Shown here piece by piece: positions 1 through 12,695 of a stretch of DNA of 64,000 nucleotides. The stretch is from Nereocystis luetkeana (lineage: Eukaryota > Sar > Phaeophyceae > Laminariales > Laminariaceae), in the NCBI GenBank assembly GCA_031213475.1, contig JARUPZ010000020.1:4823858-4887857 (forward strand), written 5' to 3'. The position numbers and the translations under genes are program-made. The notes under the pieces are model-generated. The model had not been told where the DNA came from, ran no database searches, and saw only the letters and a program-made list of their open reading frames with translations. The first letter of the stretch is position 1; the number at the start of each line of letters is the position of its first letter.

Positions 1-61
1 TGTTCTCACATAAACTCTCTGATGAAGGAGTCCGTGGTCACACAAAGGTGCTGGAGCCCTA
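1..61 (-). mobile_element. Repeat I 3' end (fragment at window edge)
   Basis: Minus strand ends GTGACCACGGACTCC...TTTATGTGAGAACA, as at 41040 and 42270. Confidence 0.5.
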
Positions 62-1244
62 GGAAGATCCGAAAAACAAAAAAAATCGAAAATTCGGCTG
101 CCTCAACATACACGAGACGAAGAAAGCGCACACGAGCTAAAACCAATGTGCAAACTGAACTAACACGGCCGCGGGTATATCCTCTCAACTATAACATAGA
201 AGAGTACCCCTGTTCCCACCACTAACCAACTCGTGGCTGCTGACTACAGCGGATGCTGTCTGAAGTGCTGCCTGCACCGTACGGAACGCACGGTAGTCGT
301 GAATACGAAAGAGGAACACACCTGCCAGCTCTCTGGACTGCTGTCAGAGTGAAGACTCGCCGATATGCAGTGAAAAAAGGAGCAATCGAACCTTACTACC
401 ACCCGAATATCAACGATCGCCATCTCTTCCCAGACTGTCTGACACAAAAAGGTGCAGCACAGTTATGATACCACGTCCCTGATAATTGCGTAGGGTATTC
501 CCCATGAAGGGTATACAACTCGTTAAACTACAAAAACCAGTGACGACGTTTATAACAAGTACCTGTAGATACTATTCTGCCTCGTGGAAAACAATACCAG
601 GAAAAAACAAACTATGACTGCTTCTCTCGTGACATGGTGATGATAGTGTGCGCGCAGATCATGGGTCTCCGTGCACCGCCTTCCTGCCGCTCTTCATGGC
701 CGCCTCATCGCCTTGGCCCAATCCACCCGCTCCTTCGCGCGTGCACTCGTTGCCATTCCCTTCCAGTCGATTCCCTTTCGCCGTCATCCTGAAAAACAAA
801 ATGCTCCTCGCACTTGCGGTTCTGATCTGAAAAATAGAAATTCTCGCGCAGGGGGAGGTCAATCCGTCTCTTCCCCGCACGTCGACGCTCAGTCTCCCTC
901 CTCCCTCGTCGTCGAATCCAGCCTCCTACCGGCGCAATAGACTGTGCCGTAGTGTGGCCTGTGGTGGCGCCTGCCTCCGCGCACGGACACCCCGATTGAG
1001 CATTGCTGCTCTGCCGCAGCTGCCTAAAAAAGACGCGCGAATCGTAGGTCTCCGTGCCTGACGCACCACGTACGACCCAACTCTACTGCCGCCTGAGCCT
1101 CGCGGCCACAGGCAGCAGCAAGAAGGTATCACTCCTTGAGGGTGAGCCCGGCCTTACACCCGCCAGAAAGACCTACCCCACTCGCTATAAGCCTGATAGG
1201 GCATGCCTCGCAGCATTCCTTGCCGAGGCAGCGAGGGGAACGGA
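62..1244. other. Gene-poor stretch, no exon recognised
   Basis: Short reading frames only. A C/T-rich region at 660-935 is open in two frames but shows no domain. The 5' end of the cNMP-like gene could lie here or outside the window. Confidence 0.4.
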
Positions 1245-1245
1245 A

Positions 1246-1717
1246 GTATGTATGTATGTATGTATGTATGTATGTATGTATGTATGTATGTATGTATGTA
1301 TGTATGTATGTATGTATGTATGTATGTATGTATGTATGTATGTATGTATGTATGTATGTATGTATGTATGTATGTATGTATGTATGTATGTATGTATGTA
1401 TGTATGTATGTATGTATGTATGTATGTATGTATGTATGTATGTATGTATGTATGTATGTATGTATGTATGTATGTATGTATGTATGTATGTATGTATGTA
1501 TGTATGTATGTATGTATGTATGTATGTATGTATGTATGTATGTATGTATGTATGTATGTATGTATGTATGTATGTATGTATGTATGTATGTATGTATGTA
1601 TGTATGTATGTATGTATGTATGTATGTATGTATGTATGTATGTATGTATGTATGTATGTATGTATGTATGTATGTATGTATGTATGTATGTATGTATGTA
1701 TGTATGTATGTATGTAT
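1246..1717. repeat. (GTAT)n microsatellite, about 118 units
   Basis: An uninterrupted tetranucleotide array of about 472 bp with no visible substitution. All three frames per strand are open through it (MYVC or YIHT repeats), so the long reading frames across it are artefacts of the repeat. Confidence 0.97.
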
Positions 1718-1844
1718 CGGCTTCGAGCATCCGTCGTGAAAGAAGCGCTCGTGCTTGTCCGGTAACAAGATCAATGCCGTCATGGATTTGCTTACATACC
1801 ATATTCGGAGCTTATGTGGCTTTTTGTGTAACTGCGCGTTCTGT

Positions 1845-1947
1845 TACGGGGGACCATAGTAAATAGGGCCTACGGTACACACCAAAGCCTATACATTTCA
1901 AAACAATTTACAACAATATTTGGTCCTATTTACTATGGTCCCCTGTA
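1845..1947 (+). mobile_element. TA-MITE copy
   Basis: Member of the roughly 108-bp family with terminal inverted repeats of about 27 bp, TTACGGGGGACCATAGTAAA on the left and its complement on the right. The asymmetric core TACGGTACACACAAAAACC defines the + orientation. Confidence 0.9.
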
Positions 1948-2394
1948 GGAGGCAGATGTTTCCCCCGTGCGGACTTCGATCACATGTACTGTCTACCTTG
2001 GGATTCCTTTTGTAGGGTCAGGGTCGCTGGGTAAGGGAATGAAAAGGCCTCGTTTCTCTCTCTCTCTTTCTCTCTCTCTCCCGACCTACTCGTAACAAAT
2101 CGATGCATGTGCCTCTCCACTTCTGGTCCGCCTCGTGGCGAGCTCGGGCTCCACCGAGCCATCCGCACGATCCAATAGAGGGGTACATAACCCTTTTTCG
2201 GCGGATTTGTTTTTCTTAATGGCGGGACTCCTTAACCCAAAATCGTCGGAATATTGCCCTTTCCTATGTTTTTGTTGTTGTTGTTGCAAAAAAAAAGGTT
2301 TTAACCCCTCTTTTGGGCGTAACAGGTTTCCTCTCAATGACGGGACGCCTGGACCCAAAATCGTCGGAATTACGCCCTCTTCTTTTACAATATT

Positions 2395-2500
2395 AATATT
2401 TCTCTTGCCATCCCACAATGTGCAGCACGATCTTCAACATTGATCACTCATAACTTTCCCGAAAGAAGAAAACCTCGGAAACAAAAGGAAACCCATGCAC
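2395..2500 (-). mobile_element. Repeat H fragment ((ATA)n-tailed retroelement-like)
   Basis: TCTTGCCATCCCACAATGTG then CAGCACGATCTTCAACATTGATCACTC-like sequence, shared with 16553-16645. On the minus strand the family ends GGATGGCAAG followed by ATA/ATT repeats. Confidence 0.6.
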
Positions 2501-3069
2501 CAACTCTACCTCCCTTCTGCGCCGACTTTTTTTATTGTTGTTGCCCAAAATTCCTTTTTTTGTGTCCCTTTTTTATCATACAGAAGGCCATGGTATATAC
2601 CTGCTGCTTATCGACGTTGCGCTTTCATTCTTCTGAAGATTCAGTTTTAGGGTGGGGTATGGATAGAGCTTGCTATGGTCAGGTCAGGAAACTCGGAAAG
2701 AAATGATGCGCGTCCGCCTTAGCGTGTGTCCGAAGCGACCCCCCACCCCTACGATAGGCAGGGGTTTGTACAGTACATGACCACTGAACGTTTCTGTAAA
2801 TCAACCAGCGACCGATTTGGGTTTTGTCTCAACGGAAAACACCTCGGCCAAGTGATTTCCGCCGCCTGTTAACCGATCTCTATTGCAGTAAAAACACAAG
2901 CTGGGGTTCTCACAAATATCGGGCGGTTTTATTCTCAGTTTTTTTGCTCTCGTTTTGTTTTTTTTCCCCGTCTCCTCTATCATCTTCGCACCTCATTTTC
3001 CTCTTCCCTCCCTATATAGCCGTAACTCAAACCCGGGGGTCGCACGATAGGCTCTCCCTCCCCCTATAT

Positions 3070-3612
3070 ATTATGTATGGCTTGGGTTGACGTCGGTTGG
3101 CAACGACACTGTTTTAAATGATGCCGCTCACTACTTGAGCTAGACAACCATGGTACCGTTTTTCTGGGGGGTTTTTCTTCCCTTGGCGGTCGGTCACAGC
3201 TGGCGGTTGAGTCAGATCATTCGTGCGAGGTGGCGAACCTTTACCCCCCACAAGGGCGGCTATCGTATCACGTACGGGCAGTCTTTATGGTAAAACTCCC
3301 AAGAGGCAGCCACAACGTACCCCCATTGCTGTCTCCGGAAGTGGCCACACACCGGGAATTAAATTATCTCGTTGGAGCTGGCAGTCACATGTAAGTCCGC
3401 CTCACAAGCGGTTCCTAGTGGGATGCAACTCACCACTCATGCGACTCGCCAGACACCTCACGGCGCTTCGCGCTTGGTGGTGCAAGCAATGTGTGCCTAG
3501 TCTGTGAAAACCCGACGTGCTCCGTCCCGGCATCGTAGGGATGCGGCGGAGGGTTATGGCCACCTTCATACGACTGCGGCCATGCATGATAATCAGTACC
3601 CCCCCCCCCATC
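3070..3612 (+). repeat. Dispersed repeat B, copy 1
   Basis: About 500-bp family defined by GTTGGCAACGACACTGT, GAGCTAGACAACCA, AAGTCCGCCTCACAAGCGGT, CCTCACGGCGCTTCGCGCTT and a terminal CGGCCATGCATGAT before a C-tract. No reading frame is conserved. Confidence 0.85.
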
Positions 3613-3952
3613 ACTATGATATGCGCCTTGTATTTTTTATCACAAGAAGGGTTCAGCACTTTCTTCCAAATGGTTGAAAGACCCCCCCCGCCCCCCCCCT
3701 CCGTCAGTTAAAAAACTTTACAAATATATTGCTACCCCCCAATATCTACCGGGAGCACTCGTCTCCTACCCTGCTATAAACGAAAACAAAAGCGGAAAAT
3801 GAACAACGAAAAACGAGAAAAGAAAAAAGAAAAACGGAACGAAACACGAAAAACGATAACGAACACAACAACGAAAAACGAAAAGGAGAAACAAAAAAGC
3901 GAAAAAACGAAGAACGAAAACACGAAAGACGGAAAATCGTACAACAACGCAG

Positions 3953-4119
3953 ATGCTGGTGTCGCGGTTCCTGATGGTCCGAGCTGACACGGGAGGCACA
4001 CTTTTGGAGTGGACTAACGCGCTGTCAATGGACCCGAAGGACGTCCTCGCCCCCTCTCGTGTGCGCTGCGGCAGCGTCGCCATCGTCGTCTCCGGCGGCC
4101 TCAAGGCTGTCTGTCGCAG
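3953..4119 (+). CDS. cNMP-like gene, exon 1 (first exon found)
   Basis: The exon follows an AACGCAG acceptor and ends at CGCAG|GTAGGT, leaving two bases of a codon. It encodes the first half of module 1, including VLAPSRVRCGSVAIVVSGG, a typical strand-turn-strand of a cNMP domain. The exon opens with an in-frame ATG, so it could be the translation start. The AG directly before it allows an upstream exon that I could not identify. Confidence 0.7.
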
Positions 4120-7100
4120 GTAGGTGGGTTGGTTGAGCTGTGTGTCGGCGTCGGCACGACGTAGCAAGTCCCGAAATCATTTACTAGTCGGATTCACTCG
4201 TTAGTTGTTTCCCGGAGGTGTTGTCGACTGCCCCCCCCCCCGACATAATTATTGATTTTCCATGCTTGTATACGTAGGGGGGTTTGCTAAAAGCGAGGCA
4301 CTTTTTTGGTTGTTTTGGGGGCCTCCTTTCCCCCCCCCCTCCCCCTCCCTCCCTCCCCCCCCGCCGCTGCTGATTTTGATCGTGGGTGCTGCCGACTACC
4401 CCCAAGTTATTTATTGAGTTTTCCATGCTTGCATATATATGTAGGAACCATGGTTGAATGCGAGGCCCATTTTTGTTGTTCTGGGCGCCTCCCTCTCCCC
4501 CCCCCCCCCCTCCTCCCCCCCCCTACCCCCCCCCCCCTACCCCCCCCCCCCCTACCCCCCCCCCCCCCTACCCCCCCCCCCCTACCCCCCCCCCCCCCCC
4601 CCCGGCTGTTTGTTGATCGCCGGGAGAACACTGGTTAATAAAGTCGGCAAGTCGGCTGGCCATCAGCTGGCTTCGACAGATGGCTCTACCGACTAAAGTC
4701 GGCTATTACGGGAGGCCATAGTGATCAGGACCCACCATACACACAAAAACCTATATATTATAGTTTTTTTACTAATAGAACATGGTCCTGGTTACTATGC
4801 ACGCTACGGCGGGGGGGGGGGGGGGGGGGGGGTGCACCGTAATTTTTTTTGAGGTTCTTAATTCACTCAAAACTGAGTTTGAGAAAAAAATAAGGCCATC
4901 CCGACGAGCCGCGTGACCTTAATTAACACTTTTAGTGCTGTGCTGTACATGTACCTAAAATATTGTCTATAATTCCAAGCGTTTTGTCCCTTCAATGGCA
5001 GCTCCATCTGACAAGTGTACATCGCGTATTCCAGATCATGCCATCCACACGCAAGAGCGTATCAACTGGAATCCGATGACTTCAAAAACATGGAACAACG
5101 CAGAGTGGGCGAAGATGAGAAATATAGAGGCTCTACAATAGAGACCCACCCTAATTTTTGAGAGGCTCCTCGCTTGACCTTAAGGAGCTCCATACCCCAC
5201 CCGAAGGCTGACTTCAGCGAAAATCAATTTACATCCCGATGAATGAATAATCCCATGGCCCAAGTATACCAAAAACGTCATTTTTCGAGACAAGGTTAGC
5301 GTTCCGACGATTTTTTTGTTAACCCTTTTAGGACCGTAGTCCCGTTTTGGGGACAAACTACTTGGAATTTGGCTGGTTTGTCCCCAAAACGGGACTGCGG
5401 TTCTAAAGGGGTTAAGGAACCCCGTCATTCGGAAAACAGTTGAGCGGAAATTTGCTATACCCTATCGTAGAACGCGGCAATGACATGAGAAGAAAACAAA
5501 AAAAACAAAAAACACGAAGAACAATGCTATTACTGCTGTAGCTCAAGTTTGTTCGGCGACGGAAGTCCTACCCTGACGTACTCAAATGTCGCTGATCGCC
5601 GATGTCTCATGGTTTGACGATATTCCCAACGCACGGCATGGTGCATGTATCGTGCACCTCAACAACAGGTGGAAATAAATGGGATGTCTTGAGTTTGTGT
5701 GAATAAAATTGTGACTATTCTTGTCATCCTCGATAATGTGCATGTAGCATGGGCTTCGGCGTTGATCACTTATGACCACTCCAACAAAAGACGAACAACG
5801 GAAACAAAAAAAGCTCATTCTAACCTCATCGTTACGAAAAGAAAAGAAAGACAATACTGCGAGCTGAAACCGTTTTTTGACAGCAAACGGTGTATTTGCG
5901 TATTGACCTTCGCTTCTAGTTTTTTTTTTGTTAGAATCGATTCGGCTGGAGCCCCTTAAGGCCGACTTGTATAGCCTAAAAAAATACAGGTGCTAGGTAT
6001 GCTAAATTTTATCATAGCAGGCGGCCTTCGGCTCACGCTCTTACGGGGGAACATAGTAAATAGGACCAAATGTTGCTAGTAAAAAGAGCGATTTATATAG
6101 ATTTATGTGTGCACCGTAGGTCCTATTTAATAAGGTCCCCCGTAATAAAAGCTTCACTTGAATGTATTTCCCAGTACCGAATAAAAACTAGAGGGATGAA
6201 GCACTATTTACTTTTTCTACCCATACCCAGTACGTTATCCATCCATAACTCGTTCTAACCCTAACCCTAACCCTATCAGTAAATAGGAGCAGTGTTGTGC
6301 GTAGTCAAGGAAGGAGCGCTCGCTAAGCAAGAGCGGTGTGTGTAGTTACTTCAAGAGCGCTTGATTCGGCGCCGACTATCACGGGGGTGGAGATCCCACC
6401 CGCAACTATATCCTGTTTGTTAGACGATGCCCCCCCCCCCCCCCTCCCGCCTCCTTCCTGCCCCCTGTGTCACTGTTTATGTTGCGTTCTCGAAGAGCGA
6501 AGAAGCCTGTAGGGTCGAACAGGAGCATCGACCTGTCCGGAAGATCGTCCACTTCACCTCCAACAGCCGGATGTGTTTGGGAACAGGTGACCAATATTTT
6601 CACCCCCCCCCCCCTATTATGTATTGGTTGGGTTGGCGTCGTTTGGCAACGACACTTCAAAACATGCCGCTCACTACGTGAGCTAGACAACCAGGGTACC
6701 GCTTTTTTCTTTTTTGGCGGTCGGTCGGTCACAGCTGGTTGTCGAGTTAGATCGTTTGTGCGAGGTGAACAACCTTTACTCCGCACAAGTGGGAATGATC
6801 GTATCACGTAGTGTTTGTTGTACGGCACCCAAGAGGCAGTTATACAGTACTCCCATTGCTGTCTCTGGAAGTGGCCACACCGGAAGTTAAATCAACTCAT
6901 GGTAGCTGTCATCCATATGCAAGTCCGCCTCAAAAGCGGTTCTTAGTAGGATGCAGCTCAAGCTTCATGCGACTCGCCGGACACCTCACGGCGCTTCGCG
7001 CTTGGTGCAAGCAATGTCTGCCTGGTCGGTGAAAACCCGATGTGCTCCTTCCCGGCATTGTAGGGATGTGAGGGTCTATGGTCATACGACTACGGCCATG

Positions 7101-7431
7101 CATGATATCGAGTACCCTCCCCCCCCCCCCTACCCCCCCCCTACCCCCCCCTTCAACGAAATCTGTGTTAATGAAAAATGATGCCTCTCCCCCCCCATAA
7201 CCTCCTCCACGCCAAATCTAAAGTATGACCCTCCCGCGTCTACATAAGTTGGATTTTTGGCTTCGTCTGGCGACGACGCTGTGAAACACGCCTCACACAG
7301 CGTGAGCTAGACAACCAGGGTAAAGGTTTTCGTTGGAGACTGGCGATCGAGTTTGATCCTTTGTGTGCGGGGGTGGACCTTGACTCCGCACGAGGGAGAT
7401 GATCGTATCACGTAGTGCGTTATATATACAT

Positions 7432-7464
<33 letters not shown>

Positions 7465-10307
7465 TTATATATATATATGTGCAAGTCCGCCTCACGAGCG
7501 GTTCTTAGTAGGATGCGGCTCGTCCTTCGTACGACTCGCCCAAGACCTCACGGCGCTTCGCGCTTGGTGCAAGCAATCTTTGCCTGGTCGGTGAAAACCC
7601 GACATTCTCCGTCCCGCCATTGTAGGGATGCAAGAGTCTACCTTTCTTCATACGACTACGGCCATGCATGATACCGAGTACACCCCCTTACCCCCCCCCC
7701 CCCCCATCCTCTCCCCCCCCCCCCCCCTTCCCACCTCCTCCATTAGGCATCCAAGCGCGAACGCCTCCCACTCCCCAACCCTCCTCCACACACGCAACGT
7801 TTACACCAGTATCCCCCCCCCCCCCCCCCCCTCACTTCCGCCTGCAATATCTAAACCATGGCACCCCCCCCCCCCCCCCCCCCCATGCCTTCTTCCTCCC
7901 ATGCGATTAATCTGAACGATATTTTACTTCCCCGTCAACCTCCCATTCCCTCCGGGGTGAAGAATGTCTCTGTCGAAGGAAATGACTCCGCTAGAGGCAG
8001 TGGTGGCGGCGGCTGTGGCGGAGGCGGAGGCGGGGGCGGGGGGGCGGGCGGGGACGGGGCCGACGAGTTTGTCCTGGCGCACCTTGAGCCGGGAGGCGTT
8101 TTCCCCCCACAGAGCGGGCAGGCTAGACAGTGCAAGGATCAAGCCGAACTCGATCACCAGGAGGTGAGATGCTTCGTATGCCAAACCAGGTGTATGTATG
8201 TATGTATGTATGTATGTATGTATGTATGTATTATCGTCAAGACTCTTTTTTTTTTCCTTCTTAATCTTGCCTGGACAGCCTTGTTCCGCTCCGCTCCCCT
8301 CCCTCCCCTCCCTCCCCTCCCTCCCCTCCCTCCCCTCCCTCCCCTCCCTCCCCTCCCTCCCCTCCCTCCCCCATTCTCTCCCCCATTCTCTCCCCCTTCC
8401 TCCCCCCACCTCCCCTGCCCCCCCCCCCACCCCCCTCCTTCCAACCCCCCCCCTCCCGCTCCCCCTCACCCCCCCCCCCCCCACTCTCCTCCCCCCCCCC
8501 CCACACACACACACTCTCGTTCCCCTCCCATATGTTAGTCATTCCTGAACGGTCCAACGGTCCTTACATGCACGTACAGGGTGGCGCATACGTTGATCTT
8601 CTTCTCCTCGTATACACCGTAGTGGCGCTTCCCCCCGCCCTCACTCACTCACCCACCCACCCACCCCCCGACAGGAAAGGGATACTACAGGCCTCAATTT
8701 AATAAATTCACTATATGGGGGAAAACAAAAAAACGAAGGGCGCGCCCATACGGTGGAGCTGTCTCTGTTAGGAGCATGAGGAACGTCGGTGCTCCGCCTC
8801 GAAAGGGATGCGGGGGTCAACAGCCAAATTACTATTGTAGGGCGAGCGGCAAATGAGCACCCCCCCCCCCCCCCCCCCCCCGCCCCCCCTCGCCCCCGAC
8901 TGCTCTCATCCGTACCATGGATGGACACAGGAAGAAAAGGAAGAGGGGGAAGAGGGCTTCAGGCTCTGCACGCTGGTTGCCGACTCAGGGTCATCATCGA
9001 CGCCGACAGAGATCCTTCTCGTAGACGCCCACATCTTCCACGACGTCATCTACCCTGGAGTGGACCTCCGGTACAGCATGGAGGTAGACCCCTTTGCAGA
9101 GAACGACTGAGCACGGGGGTACTGGAATCTGGAATGTTCCTTTTTTACTTCGCGAAAACGCGTCTGGGAATATGGAATCCGGAATCTTGGAATCTGGAAT
9201 CTGGGAATCTGGGAATCTGGAACCTGGAATATCATTTTTTGCAGCATCACATCAACGCGACTTTGCCCCCACCCCCCTCCCACCCCCCCCACGAAAGAAA
9301 ACCCTTGAGGAGGCGTTATTAGGCTTCAATTGCGTGTGCATCTAATCGGCAGGAAACTTCAGAGGCAGCTTATAGTAACCTCACCCACCGCGGGGGGGCG
9401 GCGAGATTCCGAAAAGTGCTAATATTATGAAAAGGGGGTAAACAACATACAACGACACCACACGGGGCCGGAACCCCTCCTTTTTTTATTGGCGGTCGGC
9501 CACAGCTGGCGGTGGAGAACCTTTAACACCAACACCAGTGCCTCCGTCACTGAGACGACAACAACAACAACAACAACACCACCAACAACAACAACAGGGC
9601 TGTCACTGCTTTCTGCCCCTTAACGCTTCCCTCTTCCCCCCCCCCCCCCCCCCCCCCCGTGTAAAAATGTTGCCTCCTGCAGTCGGTGAGGGAGACCCTC
9701 GCCAAGCCTCCCAACCTGCGCGGCTCGAAGGGCATCGGGTACATCGCGCGAAACGTGCTGCTGCCACACGCGGCGTGCCAGCAGATGCCGGCGACGGCGG
9801 TGGAGCGTGTCGCCAGCCGGCTTACGGGCACAGCGGCAGTCTCAGCAGGAGAGGTGGGTGATGCGATGCGATACATCTGTACGTACCTGGTATACGGTGA
9901 GGGGTTCCCACTTTAGTGCGGTACGCTTTAGTGCGGGGACCCACTTTAGTGCGGTCAAAATCGCCTCGTCACGACTTCGTCCCACTATTAGCACGGTGCC
10001 CGCACCTAAGTGGGACCGGTTCGGCTTCAGTGCGGTTCTGCTATAGTGCGGTCATCGCACTATAGTGCTTTAGTGCGGTCCACGCACTATTATAGCGGAA
10101 CGTTCACGCCTCTACGTCACTACCACTCCCGTCCACAACGTGAACGTAAAAAGGTCCTCGTGGAGACGTTGAGCAATGTAGCGCACGATTGGGCGCGAAC
10201 CGAATTGAGAGGGTGTTTTGGACAACTCGTGTTTTTTTTTTGTTCGACGCATTGTTCAATGCCTCCACAACTTTTATTTTTGCGCCCACTTTATGCGAGC
10301 GAGGCAA

Positions 10308-10351
<44 letters not shown>

Positions 10352-12653
10352 CCCCTCTACCTGCGATGCACAGGACAGCAGCCGACATCGGCGAGTCAGC
10401 GGTGCTCAGCTTGCTGTATACCAACCACACGAGCACTGCCAACACGCACGATGCCGTGTACGGCGAGGAAACAGTGCCTGGTTCCAGACCGCACGCCAGA
10501 GTCGAACTGACTGACAGCCACACATGCATGTCGTGGACGGTGTGGGTGGCCGTTTTCATTACATTTTTTTGTGAAGTGGAGGGTTCCGACAGTGATAATC
10601 CACCCCCACCGCATCTGTGAGACAAGCGTCCAACGCGAGGGCGGAGGAGCGCAAAGCGCAGGACATATTCCGCCGCGAGGCGGGATACATCATCGTGTGG
10701 TAGATTTGTGCTGTGCCATAGATTCGGCCTATTGCGGGGGGGGGGGCATAATAAATAGGACCTACGGTACACACAAAAACCTACCGGTATATATTTACGT
10801 AGTTTTACTAACAATGTTTGGTCCTATATCCATTTCGAGCTCAGAACTCCGCACTATGCAGGGTAGCCTTATTCGAATGGTTCCCCTTACATCCCACTTT
10901 AGTGCGGTACCTCACTACAATTGGACCCACTTTAATACAGTACCGCACATGACCTGTTTAGGGCGGGGTCTTACTTTAGTGCGGTTACGGTCGCCTGGAG
11001 ACCTACCGCACTAAAATGGGACCCAATCTACACACACACATATATATACCTGGTACGTATATATATATATCTATATATCTATATATATATATATATATAT
11101 ATATTGATATACCAAGTATGTATATATCAATAGTTATGATATACGTAATGTGATATGGATATGATACCCTGGAACGATGTATCACGTAATCACTGTGTAT
11201 CATGATATACGACGTGATACATACGTGATATGATGTATCATGTGATATGTGATGATATACAACGTGATACGCAGATACCAGGTATGGTATACTATGTGGT
11301 GTATCACGTGATGTATCATGTGATAGTTTGTGATATGGTACATCGTGTGGTGTATCATGTGATATGTGATATCCGATATGATATATCATGTGATACATCA
11401 TGTGATATTTTGTGATATGATATATCATGTGATAATTTGTGATATGATATATATGCGGTGTGTGGTAGGTGATGTTATTCATCATGTTATCGTAGATGAT
11501 GCTAGTCGTACATCATGTGATCAGCGAAATCATTGTTTCACCGTTTCTTCGCGTGTCTTTCTGCATTAAAATTGCGTGCTCGCTTTGATATATACATATA
11601 TGCATCCACCAGGTTCTGGTTCAACATGGGCAGAAGGTCTCCCACTTCACGCTCCTGCTCAGAGGGTCCGCCAGCATCGTCCAAATCTCGAAGGTACCGT
11701 GCTCGAAAAAGTGCTAAACCGCGCCCACGCTTTAGGAATAAAAAAAAAACTCGGAAATCAGCGTACTACGGGGGACCATAGTAATCAGGACCCATCGTAC
11801 ACACAAACACCAACATATTCCAGTTTTTTTACTATTACGGGGGACCATAGTTAACAGGACCAAATATTGTTAGTAAAAATGGTTAAACATATAGGTTTTT
11901 TATGTATGCCATAGGTCCTGTTAACTATGGTCCCCCGTAATAGGAATATTTGGTCCTGATTTATATGCTCCCTCGTGATAGTAGGCTCGTTTTCGCAGCA
12001 CTCATCAAAAAGGATTTTACGTACGTACGTCCTTTGAGTTGGGACTTACATCACGAGGGAAAATTTCCGCCTAGAAAAAAATGTGGCGAATTTTTCAGAA
12101 TCCCAAAACACACATAGCACGCCGGGGCCGCTATATATAAGTATACATATACTTATATAATACCTCGCGGGATACAGTATAGACCCACGAACATGAAATA
12201 ACCTATTTACGGGGGGGCATAGTAAATAGGACGTACGGTAGACACACAAATCTATGTATTTGCCTATTTCTACTATGACGGGGGACCATAGTAAATAGGA
12301 CCTACCGTACACACAAAAACCTATATATTTACCCAATATTACCAACATCATTTGGTCCTATTTACTATCGCCCCCCGTGAAAACAATCTCCCCCCCCCCC
12401 CCCCCGCCCCGCCCCGCCCCGCTCCCCCCTTTCCCTCCCCATCCCTCTCCTCCATTTCTCCCCATACCCCTCCTGCGGTGCGCGGCAGGCGTCGAAGTCG
12501 CGGTCGCAGATGCGGCGGGTTAAGGTGGGAAGACTGGAGCCAGGGGACCTGTGGGGCATGCAGCACATGAACGCTGGAGCAGACGCTGAGTTCGAGATTG
12601 TAGCTGTGGAGGGCTGCGAGGCGAGCATTTTCCTGTAGTATTGTTTTCGTTGC

Positions 12654-12695
<42 letters not shown>

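Noticed and set aside
671..940. 89-codon frame as a possible 5' exon of the cNMP-like gene
   Set aside because: No domain, no clear donor and competing open frames; the support is insufficient.
1054..1866. Long open frames reading MYVC or YIHT repeats on both strands
   Set aside because: They exist only because the GTAT array has no stop codons in any frame.
7858..8548. Pro-rich open frames across 7628-8548
   Set aside because: Apart from the 8001-8163 exon these are poly-C translations.
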